A stretch of 64,000 nt of DNA from Pseudomonadota bacterium. GTDB taxonomy: Bacteria > Pseudomonadota > Alphaproteobacteria > Rhizobiales > Xanthobacteraceae. The position numbers and the translations under genes are program-made. Below, piece by piece: positions 19,228 to 30,195 of the stretch. Within the stretch, counting starts at the first letter, position 1. The number at the start of each line of letters is the position of its first letter. A model generated the notes under the pieces. That model ran no database searches, was not told the origin of the DNA, and saw only the letters and a program-made list of their open reading frames with translations. The stretch covers positions 1-64,000 of the forward strand of contig QEVP01000023.1 in the NCBI GenBank assembly GCA_003576765.1. Direction: 5' to 3'.

Positions 19228-20427
19228 TTATTGCGTGTCGATCTCGCTTTCGTCGTCCGCCGCATAGGACGAGCGCGCCCGCGATTTCACCGAGCCGGTG
19301 ATGCCGCCGCGTCCGGCGAACATGTTGCGCGCGCCGGCCCGCGCCGCAATCTCCTCGCCCGACACCGCGCCGGGCCGGCAGATCGCCCGCCCCGACGAGC
19401 GCCGCATCAGGTCCACATGGATGTGATTGTAATGGTAGACGTTGGAGCCCGGCGCCAGCACCGTGGTGAAATACTGGCAGGCCGCGCCCTGCACGTCGCG
19501 CAGAAAGCCCTGCTCCTCCGGCACGCCCTTCCAACCGTTCTGCACCGAGATGCGCCGGCCGTCCGCCAGCACGAAGGCTGAAATGTCGAGCGCGTTGCCG
19601 AACGCATGTTCCGAGATGCGCGCGTTGGGATTGCCGTTCATGCCCCGGCAGGAATAGGCCGAGATCTGCCGGATTTCGGCGACCGGCGAGCCGAACCAGC
19701 GCAGCGCCGCCGGTTGCACGGCGTCGGTGATCCAGCGGTCGAGCGTGGAGACGATCGGGCAGGCCAGCGTCGGGTTCGGCTTGACGGCGACGGGTCCGAT
19801 CGAGGCGACCGGGCTGCCCCGCGATGGCCCGAGCCGCGGTGGCGGCTGCACCGGCTCATCGGGCGCGGCTTGGGGATAGGGCGATGGCGCAGCGTCGGCC
19901 GGCAGCTCGACCGCATCGGTATCCTGCTCGATCCCCGGTGCGTTCAGCGACACCGGCCCGCCGCCGGAGGGCGCGGCCGCAGCGCGCGTACCGACCGGGT
20001 CGATGGAATAGGATGAAACCGCCGCCGGCTGCGGCGCCGGGGGCGGCACAGGGCCGGCCGGATAGGCCGCCGGTGCCGGCCGCAACGGCCAGCGAGGGCC
20101 CGCACCTTGTGCGGTTCCTTGCGGGATACTGCCGGGCGGGCGCAGGTCGTTGGCAAAGCCGAACGCGGAACTGCCGCCGAGCGCCGCCACCTTGAGCGGG
20201 AAGTCGGCGCCGCAGACGCCGGGACCGGAGATCGGCTTGATCCGCACGAGCTCGGTGCCGGCACCGATCTGCCCGGATTTGAGGCAGGCCACTTCCGCCT
20301 CGTGCCGCCACGCCTCGCGCTGCGCGGTCTGGAAGAAACCGCGCCCGCAGCCGGCGAGCGACAAAAGGACGAGCGAGCCGACGAGATACCAACACACTCT
20401 GCGCGTCATCGGCGCAGAGTCCGTCAA
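19228..20427 (-). CDS. Extensin-like family lipoprotein
   Basis: A 399-residue protein whose C-terminal half matches the bacterial extensin-like family. It has the M15/LAS-peptidase-like signatures SEHAFGNALDISAF and HYNHIHVDLM, whose His and Asp residues are placed as zinc ligands. The N terminus has a hydrophobic segment ending in LSLAGC, a lipobox, so the protein is probably membrane-anchored. A long Pro/Ala-rich linker (about residues 95-205) separates anchor and domain. Activity is unproven; the fold suggests peptidoglycan hydrolysis. The start may be 20427 or the next ATG at 20409. Confidence 0.82.
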   Translation of the reverse strand: MTDSAPMTRRVCWYLVGSLVLLSLAGCGRGFFQTAQREAWRHEAEVACLKSGQIGAGTELVRIKPISGPGVCGADFPLKVAALGGSSAFGFANDLRPPGSIPQGTAQGAGPRWPLRPAPAAYPAGPVPPPAPQPAAVSSYSIDPVGTRAAAAPSGGGPVSLNAPGIEQDTDAVELPADAAPSPYPQAAPDEPVQPPPRLGPSRGSPVASIGPVAVKPNPTLACPIVSTLDRWITDAVQPAALRWFGSPVAEIRQISAYSCRGMNGNPNARISEHAFGNALDISAFVLADGRRISVQNGWKGVPEEQGFLRDVQGAACQYFTTVLAPGSNVYHYNHIHVDLMRRSSGRAICRPGAVSGEEIAARAGARNMFAGRGGITGSVKSRARSSYAADDESEIDTQ

Positions 20428-20608
20428 ATCATTTAAAGACTCTTCAACATATTGATTTCATGGATTTTTAACCATGCCGCCAGTTCTGGCCGCGGGTCAT
20501 GAGGGAGCCCCACCGAACAATCTCCACCCGGCGACGGAACGTTTCGCCGGCCCCACTGTTGGGGTTCGGGATATTTTTGGGCGAAGCTGGAACAGGGGAG
20601 GCGCTGCC

Positions 20609-20707
20609 ATGAATCTCACCGGTCGAGTGAGCATCATCTCGGCGTATCTGGCGCTCGCGTTCGTCGCGGCCATCGTCTGCGGGGCCTTCAACGGCATCGG
20701 CTTCTAA
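20609..20707 (+). CDS. Small single-helix membrane protein (32 residues)
   Basis: A short ORF preceded by a good Shine-Dalgarno (GGGGAGG about 7 nt upstream). A terminator-like hairpin follows its stop. The product is basic at the start, then almost wholly hydrophobic from about residue 8 to 28 (AYLALAFVAAIVCGAF), a single membrane span. I recall similar tiny proteins in related genomes but no function. Ribosome site, membrane span and terminator together make it a credible gene. Confidence 0.65.
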   Translation: MNLTGRVSIISAYLALAFVAAIVCGAFNGIGF

Positions 20708-20718
20708 CCTCCCGGCCG

Positions 20719-20753
20719 CCAAGGGCGGATAAGCGGCGGACCGCCCTTTGTTG
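20719..20753 (+). terminator. Rho-independent-like terminator after the 32-residue ORF
   Basis: AAGGGCGG/CCGCCCTT stem (20721-20728 with 20741-20748) followed by TGTTG; the U-tract is short. It lies 12 nt past the stop codon. Confidence 0.6.
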
Positions 20754-20814
20754 CGGCGCCCCGTTCCGGGCATGATCGGGCGCTATCGTTCGCGCCGAAT
20801 CATCCGGAGCCCTC

Positions 20815-22359
20815 ATGCGTCCGAAAACCATCGTGATCGCTATCGTGGCGCTCGCCGTCGCCGCCCTCGCCGGCTTCGTGGCCGTGCAATGGCTGCCGCC
20901 TTCCGCGTCGGTTCCGGTCGCCGTCGCGCCGCCGCCGCCCCTGCCGCCGGCCACCCGCGCCTCGCGGGCGCTGGTGCCGGTCGCGATCCCGCTCACCGCG
21001 ATCCGCGACGCGCTCGACGCCGCAGCGCCCCGCGATTTCGCCGGCAAGGGCCAGAACCCGGCACCCCAGCTTCTCAGCCAGACCGATATCGACTGGCGCG
21101 CCGCGCGCGGCGCCATCGCCGCCAGCGGCGGCAACAACGTGGTGACGCTCACCACGCCGCTCACCGGCACCTTTGCGGTGCGGGGCGAACTGTCGACCAC
21201 GACGCAGGACGCAATCGGCGGCATGCTCGGCCAGTTGCTGGGCTCCGATGCCGCCAAGCGCATCGGCGGCATCAACATCAAGAACGTCAACGCCGATGCC
21301 GACATCCGCGGCAACGTCACCGTCACGGCGCGCCCGCAGCTTGCCGCCAACTGGCGGATCGCGCCGAACCTTGCCGCGGCCATCGATCTCGGCAACACCG
21401 CGCTGTCGGTCGGCGGCATCCGCATCAGCGTGCCGGGCGAGGTCAAGCCGGTGATCGACAACACCGTCAACGAGCAGCTTGCGCGGCTCGAACAGCGCCT
21501 GCGCAACGATCCGACGATCGAGCAGACGGCGCGGCGCGAATGGGCCAAGATGTGCCGCTCGATCCCGCTGCAGGGCGAGGGGCTGCCGCCGCTCTGGCTC
21601 GAACTCAAGCCGGTCCGGGCCATCGCCGCGCAGCCGGTCATCGATGCCAAGGCGGTGACGCTCACCCTCGGCGTCGAGGCGGAAAGCCGTGTCACCTCCA
21701 GCGAGACCCGGCCGGACTGCCCGTTCCCGGCAACGCTGGCGCTGGTGGACGGCAAAGAGGCCGGGCGCGTCGCCATCGGGGTGCCGATCGATATGCCGTT
21801 CACCGCGCTTAACGCGCTGATCGACGCTCAACTCAAGAACAAGACGTTTCCCGACGACGGCTCCGGAGCCGTCGCGGTGACGGTCAAGAGCGCCAAGATC
21901 ACCCCGTCCGGCCAGCGCCTCCTGATCTCGCTCGCGGTGGACGCCACCGAGCAGAAGAGCTTCTTCGGCTTCGGCGCCAACGCCACCGTGCATGTCTGGG
22001 GCAAGCCGGTGCTGGATGCGCAGAATCAGGTTTTGCGCCTTGCCGACCTTGAGCTTGCCGTGGAATCGGAAGCCGCCTTCGGCCTGCTCGGCACCGCCGC
22101 GCGCGCCGCCATGCCCTACCTGCAGCGCACGCTCGCCGAGAAGGCGGTGATCGACTTGAAACCGTTCGCCACCGACGCACAAAAGAAGATCGCCGCCGCC
22201 ATCGCCGATTTCCGCACCGGCGCCGACGGCGTTGCCATCGATGCGCAGGTCACCGGCTTGAAGCTGGTCGGCATCGCTTTCGACGCCACCACGCTGCGGG
22301 TGATCGCCGAGGCCAACGGCACCGCCCGCGCCACGGTCACACGGCTGCCGGCATTGTAG
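20815..22359 (+). CDS. DUF4403 family protein
   Basis: A 514-residue protein of the DUF4403 family, function unknown. An N-terminal hydrophobic segment (residues 5-27) acts as signal or anchor. A short Pro-rich linker and a long beta-rich periplasmic region follow. Family-like features are the VPVAIPLTAIRDALDAAAP motif near residue 55, TLTTPLTGTFAVRG, and two similar lipid-binding-like halves with VPIDMPFTALNALID. The C-terminal part repeats VTGLKLVGIAFDA. The fold may be TULIP/BPI-like, but this is an inference. It stands alone, preceded by a terminator. Confidence 0.75.
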   Translation: MRPKTIVIAIVALAVAALAGFVAVQWLPPSASVPVAVAPPPPLPPATRASRALVPVAIPLTAIRDALDAAAPRDFAGKGQNPAPQLLSQTDIDWRAARGAIAASGGNNVVTLTTPLTGTFAVRGELSTTTQDAIGGMLGQLLGSDAAKRIGGINIKNVNADADIRGNVTVTARPQLAANWRIAPNLAAAIDLGNTALSVGGIRISVPGEVKPVIDNTVNEQLARLEQRLRNDPTIEQTARREWAKMCRSIPLQGEGLPPLWLELKPVRAIAAQPVIDAKAVTLTLGVEAESRVTSSETRPDCPFPATLALVDGKEAGRVAIGVPIDMPFTALNALIDAQLKNKTFPDDGSGAVAVTVKSAKITPSGQRLLISLAVDATEQKSFFGFGANATVHVWGKPVLDAQNQVLRLADLELAVESEAAFGLLGTAARAAMPYLQRTLAEKAVIDLKPFATDAQKKIAAAIADFRTGADGVAIDAQVTGLKLVGIAFDATTLRVIAEANGTARATVTRLPAL

Positions 22360-22463
22360 CACCAGCGCCCCACCTTGCCTGCCGCCCGCGAACGCAGGAT
22401 AATTTCCGCCCGTGGCGCAGGCACCTCCGCCTCCTCGCCGTTCGCGCCCCGGGAGACCCTCGC

Positions 22464-23681
22464 ATGACGGCAATCGCCACTACCCTGCTCGGCATTCTTG
22501 CCGGCGTTCTGTCGCTGGCGGCGACTGTCCCGGCACGGGCGCAGATTTCCGACGACGTGGTCAAGCTCGGCGTTCTCTCCGACATGTCGAGCCTTTATTC
22601 CGAGGCCGCCGGCAAGGGCTCGGTCACGGCGGTCGAGATGGCGGTTGCCGACTACGGCGGCACGGTGAAGGGCAAGCCCATCAAGGTGATCTCGGCAGAC
22701 CACCAGAACAAGCCGGACGTCGGCGTCGGCGTCGCCCGCAACTGGTACGATAACGAGCAGGTCGACGTCGTGCTCGACGTGCCGAACTCGTCGGTCGCGC
22801 TCGCCGTGCAGGACCTGACGCGCGAGAAGAACAAGCTGCTCATCATCTCCGGCAGCGGCTCCTCCGACCTCACCGGCAAGGCGTGCTCGCCGAACGGCAT
22901 CCAGTGGACCTACGATACCTACGCGCTCGCCAACGTCGCGGGCCGCGCCACAGTGACTGCCGGCGACGATACGTGGTTCTTCATCACCGCCGACTATGCC
23001 TTCGGCGCGGCGCTGGAGCGCGATGCTTCCGAGGTGGTCGAAGCCGGCGGCGGCAAGGTGATCGGCTCCGTCCGCCATCCGCTCAACGCTTCCGACTTCT
23101 CTTCGCTGCTGCTGCAAGCGCAAGCCTCGAAAGCCAAGGTGGTGGCGCTCGCCAATGCCGGCGGCGATACCTCTACCGCGATCAGGCAGGCCGCCGGGTT
23201 CGGCCTCGGGCGCGGCGGCCAGAAGCTGCTCGCGCTCCTGATGCAGATCACCGACGCGCACGCCATCGGCCTCAAGGAGGGCCGCGGGCTGTTGGTGACC
23301 GATGGCTTTTACTGGGATCTCAACGACGGCAGCCGCGCCTTCGCAAAAGCGTTCTTCGACAAGACCGGGCGCATGCCGACGATGATCCAGGCGGGGCTGT
23401 ATTCGGCGACGCTGCACTATCTGAAGGCCATCGACCAGAGCGGCACCGACGAGGCGCAGAAAGTGGTCGCGCAGATGAAGGCCACCCCGGTCAACGACTT
23501 CTTCGCGCAGAACGGCAAGGTGCGCGAGGACGGCCGCATGGTGCACGACATGTACCTGTTCGAGCTGAAGGCACCCGAAGAGTCGAAGAGCGAATGGGAC
23601 CTCTACAAGCTGATCGCCACCGTGCCGGGCGACCAAGCCTTTCGTCCGCTCGACCAGGGTGGCTGCCCGCTGGTGCGCTGA
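22464..23681 (+). CDS. ABC transporter substrate-binding protein (branched-chain amino acid type)
   Basis: A periplasmic type I binding protein of 405 residues. It has a signal peptide (cleavage probably after PARA, about residue 28), then VKLGVLSDMSSLYSEAAG typical of the LivJ-like Peripla_BP_6 family. The DLTGKACSPNGIQWTYDTYA segment lies in the hinge region. No permease or ATPase genes adjoin it, so it is an orphan that must dock on a transporter encoded elsewhere. The ligand cannot be named; this family also binds amides, urea and aromatic acids. Confidence 0.87.
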   Translation: MTAIATTLLGILAGVLSLAATVPARAQISDDVVKLGVLSDMSSLYSEAAGKGSVTAVEMAVADYGGTVKGKPIKVISADHQNKPDVGVGVARNWYDNEQVDVVLDVPNSSVALAVQDLTREKNKLLIISGSGSSDLTGKACSPNGIQWTYDTYALANVAGRATVTAGDDTWFFITADYAFGAALERDASEVVEAGGGKVIGSVRHPLNASDFSSLLLQAQASKAKVVALANAGGDTSTAIRQAAGFGLGRGGQKLLALLMQITDAHAIGLKEGRGLLVTDGFYWDLNDGSRAFAKAFFDKTGRMPTMIQAGLYSATLHYLKAIDQSGTDEAQKVVAQMKATPVNDFFAQNGKVREDGRMVHDMYLFELKAPEESKSEWDLYKLIATVPGDQAFRPLDQGGCPLVR

Positions 23682-23766
23682 GCGCCCGTTGGAACCGGCG
23701 CTGCCACAAAATGGCGCGATTTGCGCCGCAAACGGGCTCACAAAAGGGTCTTCCGGGGTCGTCAAC

Positions 23767-24273
23767 ATGAAATCAGCCGCGATCGCCGCCGCTGCCGCCG
23801 CTGCCGCCGCCACCGCGCTGCTGCTGCCCACCTTCGCGCATGCCCAGCACAAGATCGGTCGCGAACACTATCGCGAGATGGTGCTGCGCCACGCCGCCGA
23901 GAACAATCTGCCGGAATCGCTGGTGCATCGCGTCATCATGCGCGAGAGCAAGTACCAGCCGCACCTGACCGGCAAGGGCGGCGCGCTCGGCATGATGCAG
24001 ATCAAGCTCGCGACCGCGCGCGGCGTCGGTTACACCGGCACCGCGCAGGGCCTCTACGACCCTGAAACCAACGTGAAATACGCCACGCGCTACCTCGCCG
24101 GCGCCTACCGCACCGCCCACGGCAACCACGACCTCGCCGTGCGCTATTACGCCGCCGGCTACTATTACGCCGCCAAGCGGCAGGGCCTGCTGCAGGACGG
24201 GCGGACGCGCCGCGCCATGGCGCGCGCCGATGCCCGCGCACTGCCGCCGCCGCTGTCGCTGCTGCCCGAGTGA
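23767..24273 (+). CDS. Lytic transglycosylase domain protein (SLT family)
   Basis: A 168-residue exported protein with a 26-residue Ala-rich signal peptide ending AHA. The compact SLT domain has the catalytic Glu at 60 in IMRESKYQP. GALGMMQIKLATARGVGY and the NVKYATRYLAGAY motif follow. It should cleave glycan strands to 1,6-anhydroMurNAc ends. A longer in-frame start at 23659 overlaps the preceding gene and lacks a signal sequence, so the ATG at 23767 is used. Confidence 0.88.
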   Translation: MKSAAIAAAAAAAAATALLLPTFAHAQHKIGREHYREMVLRHAAENNLPESLVHRVIMRESKYQPHLTGKGGALGMMQIKLATARGVGYTGTAQGLYDPETNVKYATRYLAGAYRTAHGNHDLAVRYYAAGYYYAAKRQGLLQDGRTRRAMARADARALPPPLSLLPE

Positions 24274-24287
24274 CGCATCGACGGGAT

Positions 24288-24316
24288 GCGTTGACATAAA
24301 CGGGCTTGAGCTTACA
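24288..24316 (+). promoter_or_regulatory. Candidate promoter of the thiamine operon
   Basis: TTGACA at 24288-24293, a 17-nt spacer, and CTTACA at 24311-24316 as a weak -10. This would start transcription a few bases before the TPP riboswitch. Confidence 0.55.
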
Positions 24317-24327
24317 TTAGCCAACGT

Positions 24328-24436
24328 TCCGAGGGGGGCTCCGGGAGGAGCTGAGAGTCCGCACCTTCGCCATCACACCTGATGCGAAACCGCGGTGACC
24401 CTTTGAACCTGATCCGGGTTATGCCGGCGAAGGGAC
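24328..24436 (+). promoter_or_regulatory. TPP riboswitch (THI element)
   Basis: Thiamine-pyrophosphate-sensing leader. The conserved CTGAGAG box is at about 24351, with ACCCTTTGAACCTGATCCGG near 24398-24417. Outer P1 strands lie around GGGGGGCT and the closing segment near AGGGACAGGG. The thiO start lies within a few nt of the 3' strand, so the ribosome-binding purines (AGGGACAGGG) fall in or against P1. Ligand binding probably hides them, repressing translation when thiamine is plentiful. Confidence 0.96.
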
Positions 24437-24440
24437 AGGG

Positions 24441-25499
24441 ATGGCTTTGCGCTCTTCATTTCCATCACGCGCGGATTCCAATGCAGCCGGCGGGCCGGCG
24501 GCCGAGCCCGTTCCGGTCACGGTGATCGGCGCGGGCGTCGCAGGCGCCTGGCAGGCGCTGTTGTTCGCCAAGGCCGGCCACGCCGTGACGCTGCACGAGC
24601 GCGGCGACGCGAGCCTTCTGCAATCCACCGGCTATCACGCCGGCGGCATGCTGGCGCCGTGGTGCGAGGGCGAGGATTCCGAGCCGGTCATCACCCGCCT
24701 CGGCGCCCGTTCGCTCGACCTGTGGCGCAGGGAATTGCCCGACACGCCCTTCCACGGCTCGCTGGTGGTCGCGCATCCCCGCGACCGCGCCGATTTCGAC
24801 CGCCTCGCCCGCCTCACCGAGGGTTTCGAGCGCATCGACGCCGCCGGCATCGCCGAGTTGGAGCCGGCGCTCGACGGCCGCTTCCGCGAGGGCCTGTTCT
24901 TCGCCGGCGAAGGCCATGTCGAACCGCGCCGCGTGCTGCCGGCGCTGCACGCCCGGCTCGAAGCCGCGGGCGCCACCATCCGCTACAACTCCGATCTCTC
25001 GCCGCACGACGCCGAAGGTCTGGTCATCGACTGCCGCGGCCTCGCCGCGCGCGACACCGTGCCCGATCTGCGTGGCGTCAAGGGCGAGATGGCAATCATC
25101 GAAACCCACGAGGTGGCTCTCACGCGCCCGGTGCGGCTGGTGCATCCGCGCTGGCCGATCTACATCATCCCGCGCGGCGACGGCCGCTTCATGATCGGCG
25201 CCACCGCGATCGAGAGCGAGGACCGCGGCGTGACGCTGCGCTCGGCGCTCGAACTGCTGAGCGCGGCCTATGCGGTGCATCCCGCCTTCGGCGAGGCCCG
25301 CATTCTCGAACTCGGCGCCAATTTGCGCCCGGCGCTGCCCGATAACCTGCCGCGCATCGCGATCAGCGCCGACCGGCGCACCATCTCCGTCAACGGACTC
25401 TACCGCCACGGCTTTCTGCTGGCGCCGGCGCTGGCGGAACTGACGGTGAACTATGTGACGCGCGGCGCCATCGACAACGAGGTGATGCAATGCGGGTGA
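24441..25499 (+). CDS. thiO: Glycine oxidase ThiO
   Basis: FAD-dependent amine oxidase that converts glycine to dehydroglycine (iminoacetate) for thiazole synthesis in aerobes. The 352-residue product has the FAD-binding GAGVAGAW loop near residue 31. A DAO-family core follows with QSTGYHAGGMLAPWCE and FFAGEGHVEPRRV, and the C-terminal FAD motif NGLYRHGFLLAPALAE. It is the first gene after the riboswitch; its stop overlaps the thiS start by 10 nt. The first 25 or so residues before the FAD loop are an atypical extension. Confidence 0.93.
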   Translation: MALRSSFPSRADSNAAGGPAAEPVPVTVIGAGVAGAWQALLFAKAGHAVTLHERGDASLLQSTGYHAGGMLAPWCEGEDSEPVITRLGARSLDLWRRELPDTPFHGSLVVAHPRDRADFDRLARLTEGFERIDAAGIAELEPALDGRFREGLFFAGEGHVEPRRVLPALHARLEAAGATIRYNSDLSPHDAEGLVIDCRGLAARDTVPDLRGVKGEMAIIETHEVALTRPVRLVHPRWPIYIIPRGDGRFMIGATAIESEDRGVTLRSALELLSAAYAVHPAFGEARILELGANLRPALPDNLPRIAISADRRTISVNGLYRHGFLLAPALAELTVNYVTRGAIDNEVMQCG

Positions 25500-25687
25500 C
25501 AGTCAACGGCGAGGCGCGCGAGGTCGAAGCCCGGCACATTGCCGGCCTGCTGCGCGAACTCGACTACGACGGCGCGCATGTCGCGGTCGCCGTCAATTTC
25601 GACGTGGTGCCGCGCGCGCAATGGGCCGACGCCGCGCTGAAGGCGGGCGATGAGATCGAGATCATCTCGCCGCGGCAGGGCGGGTGA
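25490..25687 (+). CDS. thiS: Sulfur carrier protein ThiS
   Basis: A 65-residue ubiquitin-like sulfur carrier ending in the Gly-Gly tail that is thiocarboxylated to deliver sulfur to the thiazole ring. The N terminus [12 protein letters not shown] and the [11 protein letters not shown] end are typical. It overlaps thiO and precedes thiG. Confidence 0.96.
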   Translation: MRVTVNGEAREVEARHIAGLLRELDYDGAHVAVAVNFDVVPRAQWADAALKAGDEIEIISPRQGG

Positions 25688-25729
25688 CCAATGCAGCGCC
25701 TTCACGGCACAAACCCTTCCATGTGTTGC

Positions 25730-25750
25730 CCGTCACGGCCGGGCATGACG
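25730..25750. repeat. Solitary fragment of the palindromic repeat
   Basis: CGTCACGGCCGGGCATGACG, resembling the outer ends of the dispersed repeat with the interior lost. It lies in the 83-nt thiS-thiG gap, the widest gap in the thi operon. Confidence 0.5.
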
Positions 25751-25770
25751 AAGAGGTAAGAGACTCTGTC

Positions 25771-26545
25771 ATGAGCACAGTGAAATTCTACGATCGCGAA
25801 TTTACTTCCCGGCTCCTGATCGGCACCGCGCGCTATCCGTCGCCAAAAATCATGCAGGAGGCGATCCGCGCCGCGAAAAGCCAGATCGTCACCGTCTCGG
25901 TGCGGCGCGAGAGTGCCGGCGGCAAGGCCGGCTCGGCGTTCTGGTCGCTGATCCGCGAACTCGATGTGACGGTGCTGCCGAACACCGCCGGCTGCCGCAG
26001 CGTGCGCGAGGCGGTGACCACCGCGAAACTCGCGCGCGAACTGTTCGGCACGCCGTGGATCAAGCTCGAAGTGATCGCCGACGACGAGACGCTGCAACCC
26101 GATGTCGTCGGCCTCGTCGAGGCGGCAGCGATCCTCGTCAAGGACGGTTTCGAGGTGTTTCCCTACACCACCGAGGATCTGAGCGTCGCGCAGCGTCTGG
26201 TCGATGCCGGCTGCCGCGTGGTGATGCCATGGGCGTCGCCGATCGGCTCGGCGCGCGGCATCGTCAACCGCAGCGCGCTCAAGCTCATGCGCGAGCGTCT
26301 GCCGGACATCACGCTGGTGGTCGACGCCGGGCTCGGCGCGCCCTCGCATGCCGCGCAAGCGATGGAGCTTGGCTACGACGCGGTGCTGCTCAACACCGCC
26401 GTGTCGCAGGCCGCCGATCCGGTCGCCATGGCAGGCGCGTTCCGGCTCGCCGTCGAAGCCGGCCGCGACGGCTTCGCGGCCGGGCTGATGGACGCGCGCG
26501 ACTTCGCCTCTCCCTCCACTCCAGTCGTCGGGACCCCGTTCTGGC

Positions 26546-26559
<14 letters not shown>
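25771..26559 (+). CDS. thiG: Thiazole synthase ThiG
   Basis: Cytoplasmic TIM-barrel enzyme that builds the thiazole phosphate ring from deoxyxylulose phosphate, dehydroglycine and ThiS thiocarboxylate. The 262-residue product has the [10 protein letters not shown] start region and [13 protein letters not shown]. Also present are [16 protein letters not shown] (Schiff-base Lys region), [13 protein letters not shown] and [14 protein letters not shown] chose the ATG at 25771; the GTG at 25684 would translate through the repeat fragment and give an abnormal N terminus. Its 3' end overlaps thiE by 14 nt. Confidence 0.97.
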
Positions 26560-29144
<2,585 letters not shown>

Positions 29145-29157
29145 GGTTGCCTCGACA

Positions 29158-29190
29158 AAAAAAATGCCCGCGCCATGCGCGGGCATTTTC
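29158..29190. terminator. Bidirectional terminator between thiC and bfr
   Basis: AAAATGCCCGCG/GCGCGGGCATTTT hairpin (29161-29189) with A-run on one side and T-run on the other, suiting both convergent transcripts. Confidence 0.9.
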
Positions 29191-29210
29191 GTTTCGAACG
29201 TAAAACCTCG

Positions 29211-29687
29211 TCAGTCGAGCTCGCCGATATGGCGCTGCGAGTACAGTTCGACGCCGATCTTGCCGACAAGGTCGATCTGGGTTTCGAGGAAGTCGATGTG
29301 ACCTTCCTCGTCCTTCATCAGGTCCTCGAACAGGTCCTTGGTGACGTAGTCCTTGACCTCGCGGCAATAGGTCGCCGCCTCCTCGTAAAGCGCGCGGGCC
29401 GAATATTCCGCCTGCAGGTCGCACTCCAGAATTTCCTTGACGTTCTGGCCGATATGCAGCGGGTCGAGCACCTGCATGTTGGGGAAGCCGTCGAGAAAGA
29501 TGATGCGGTCGATCAGCTTGTCGGCGTGCTGCATCTCCTCGATTGATTCCTTGCGCCAGGTCTTGGCCAGATCCTTCAGGCCCCAATCGTCGAGCAGGCG
29601 GTAGTGCAGCCAGTACTGATTGACCGCCGTCATCTCGCTGCGCAACGCCTTGTTCAAATAGTCGATGACCTTTGCATCACCCTTCAT
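29211..29687 (-). CDS. bfr: Bacterioferritin
   Basis: Haem-containing 24-mer iron-storage protein. The 158-residue product has all ferroxidase ligands: Glu18, Glu51, His54, Glu94, Glu127 and His130. The haem-ligand Met52 is also present. The start at 29687 ([12 protein letters not shown]) is the usual N terminus; an upstream frame to 29747 adds an atypical extension. A palindromic ICE-like site lies about 80-100 nt upstream. It shares the region with bfd, which releases its iron. Confidence 0.98.
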   Translation of the reverse strand: MKGDAKVIDYLNKALRSEMTAVNQYWLHYRLLDDWGLKDLAKTWRKESIEEMQHADKLIDRIIFLDGFPNMQVLDPLHIGQNVKEILECDLQAEYSARALYEEAATYCREVKDYVTKDLFEDLMKDEEGHIDFLETQIDLVGKIGVELYSQRHIGELD

Positions 29688-29767
29688 TGTCCGCTCCGTT
29701 ATCGCTTGACTCCAGTCCGGCCCATCAGCAGGTGGAGAGGCCACCATCCACCACGGATGTTGAACCG

Positions 29768-29789
29768 TTCTAATTTAGAATCTTTCTAA
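29768..29789. promoter_or_regulatory. Possible Irr (ICE) operator upstream of bfr
   Basis: TTCTAA-T-TTAGAA-TCT-TTCTAA: two overlapping palindromes sharing the central TTAGAA. This resembles the iron-control element bound by Irr in rhizobia, where bfr is a known target class. It is strikingly AT-rich against its flanks. Confidence 0.55.
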
Positions 29790-29898
29790 GATATATTCGG
29801 GCGGAAAGCAAGGCTTGTTGCGGCGCACAGAGCCCCTTTTAAGCCGAATGCTGCGATGTCCGGGTCAGGGATGAGCGGGCGGAAGGGAACCAGCCGAT

Positions 29899-30195
29899 TT
29901 ATGGTGCGACGGCGGCCATGTCCACCGGCAGCGGGGACATGTCGGGCACCGGCTTGGTCGCATGGGCGTGGGTGTGCGCGGCGGAATGCGGGCAGCCCTC
30001 GCAGCAGCCCTTGGCGCAGGCGCCGAGCGCCTCGGTCATGATCTTGCGGATGGTGCGGGCGCAGCGGCCGCACTGGGCGCTGCAACCGAGGCAGCCGTAG
30101 ACCTGATTGGGAGAGCGCGGCGGCAGATCGGTCGCGCCGTCAACGGCGCTACGGACATCGTGATCGCTCAGAACATTACAGGAACAGACAATCAT
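29899..30195 (-). CDS. bfd: Bacterioferritin-associated ferredoxin, with Cys/His-rich tail
   Basis: A [2Fe-2S] protein that reduces ferric iron in Bfr for release. The BFD-like domain occupies residues 1-55: Cys4 and Cys6 (CSC) and Cys42/Cys45 (QCGRC) are the expected cluster ligands. Two further Cys are at 35 and 38. At 98 residues it is longer than the usual 64-75. The extra tail holds CAKGCCEGCPHSAAHTHAH, which could bind metal. It is 211 nt upstream of bfr in the same orientation. Confidence 0.88.
   Translation of the reverse strand: MIVCSCNVLSDHDVRSAVDGATDLPPRSPNQVYGCLGCSAQCGRCARTIRKIMTEALGACAKGCCEGCPHSAAHTHAHATKPVPDMSPLPVDMAAVAP

Noticed and set aside
25684-25770. GTG start of thiG at 25684
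   Set aside because: It would translate the repeat fragment and add 29 atypical residues before the conserved ThiG N terminus at 25771.
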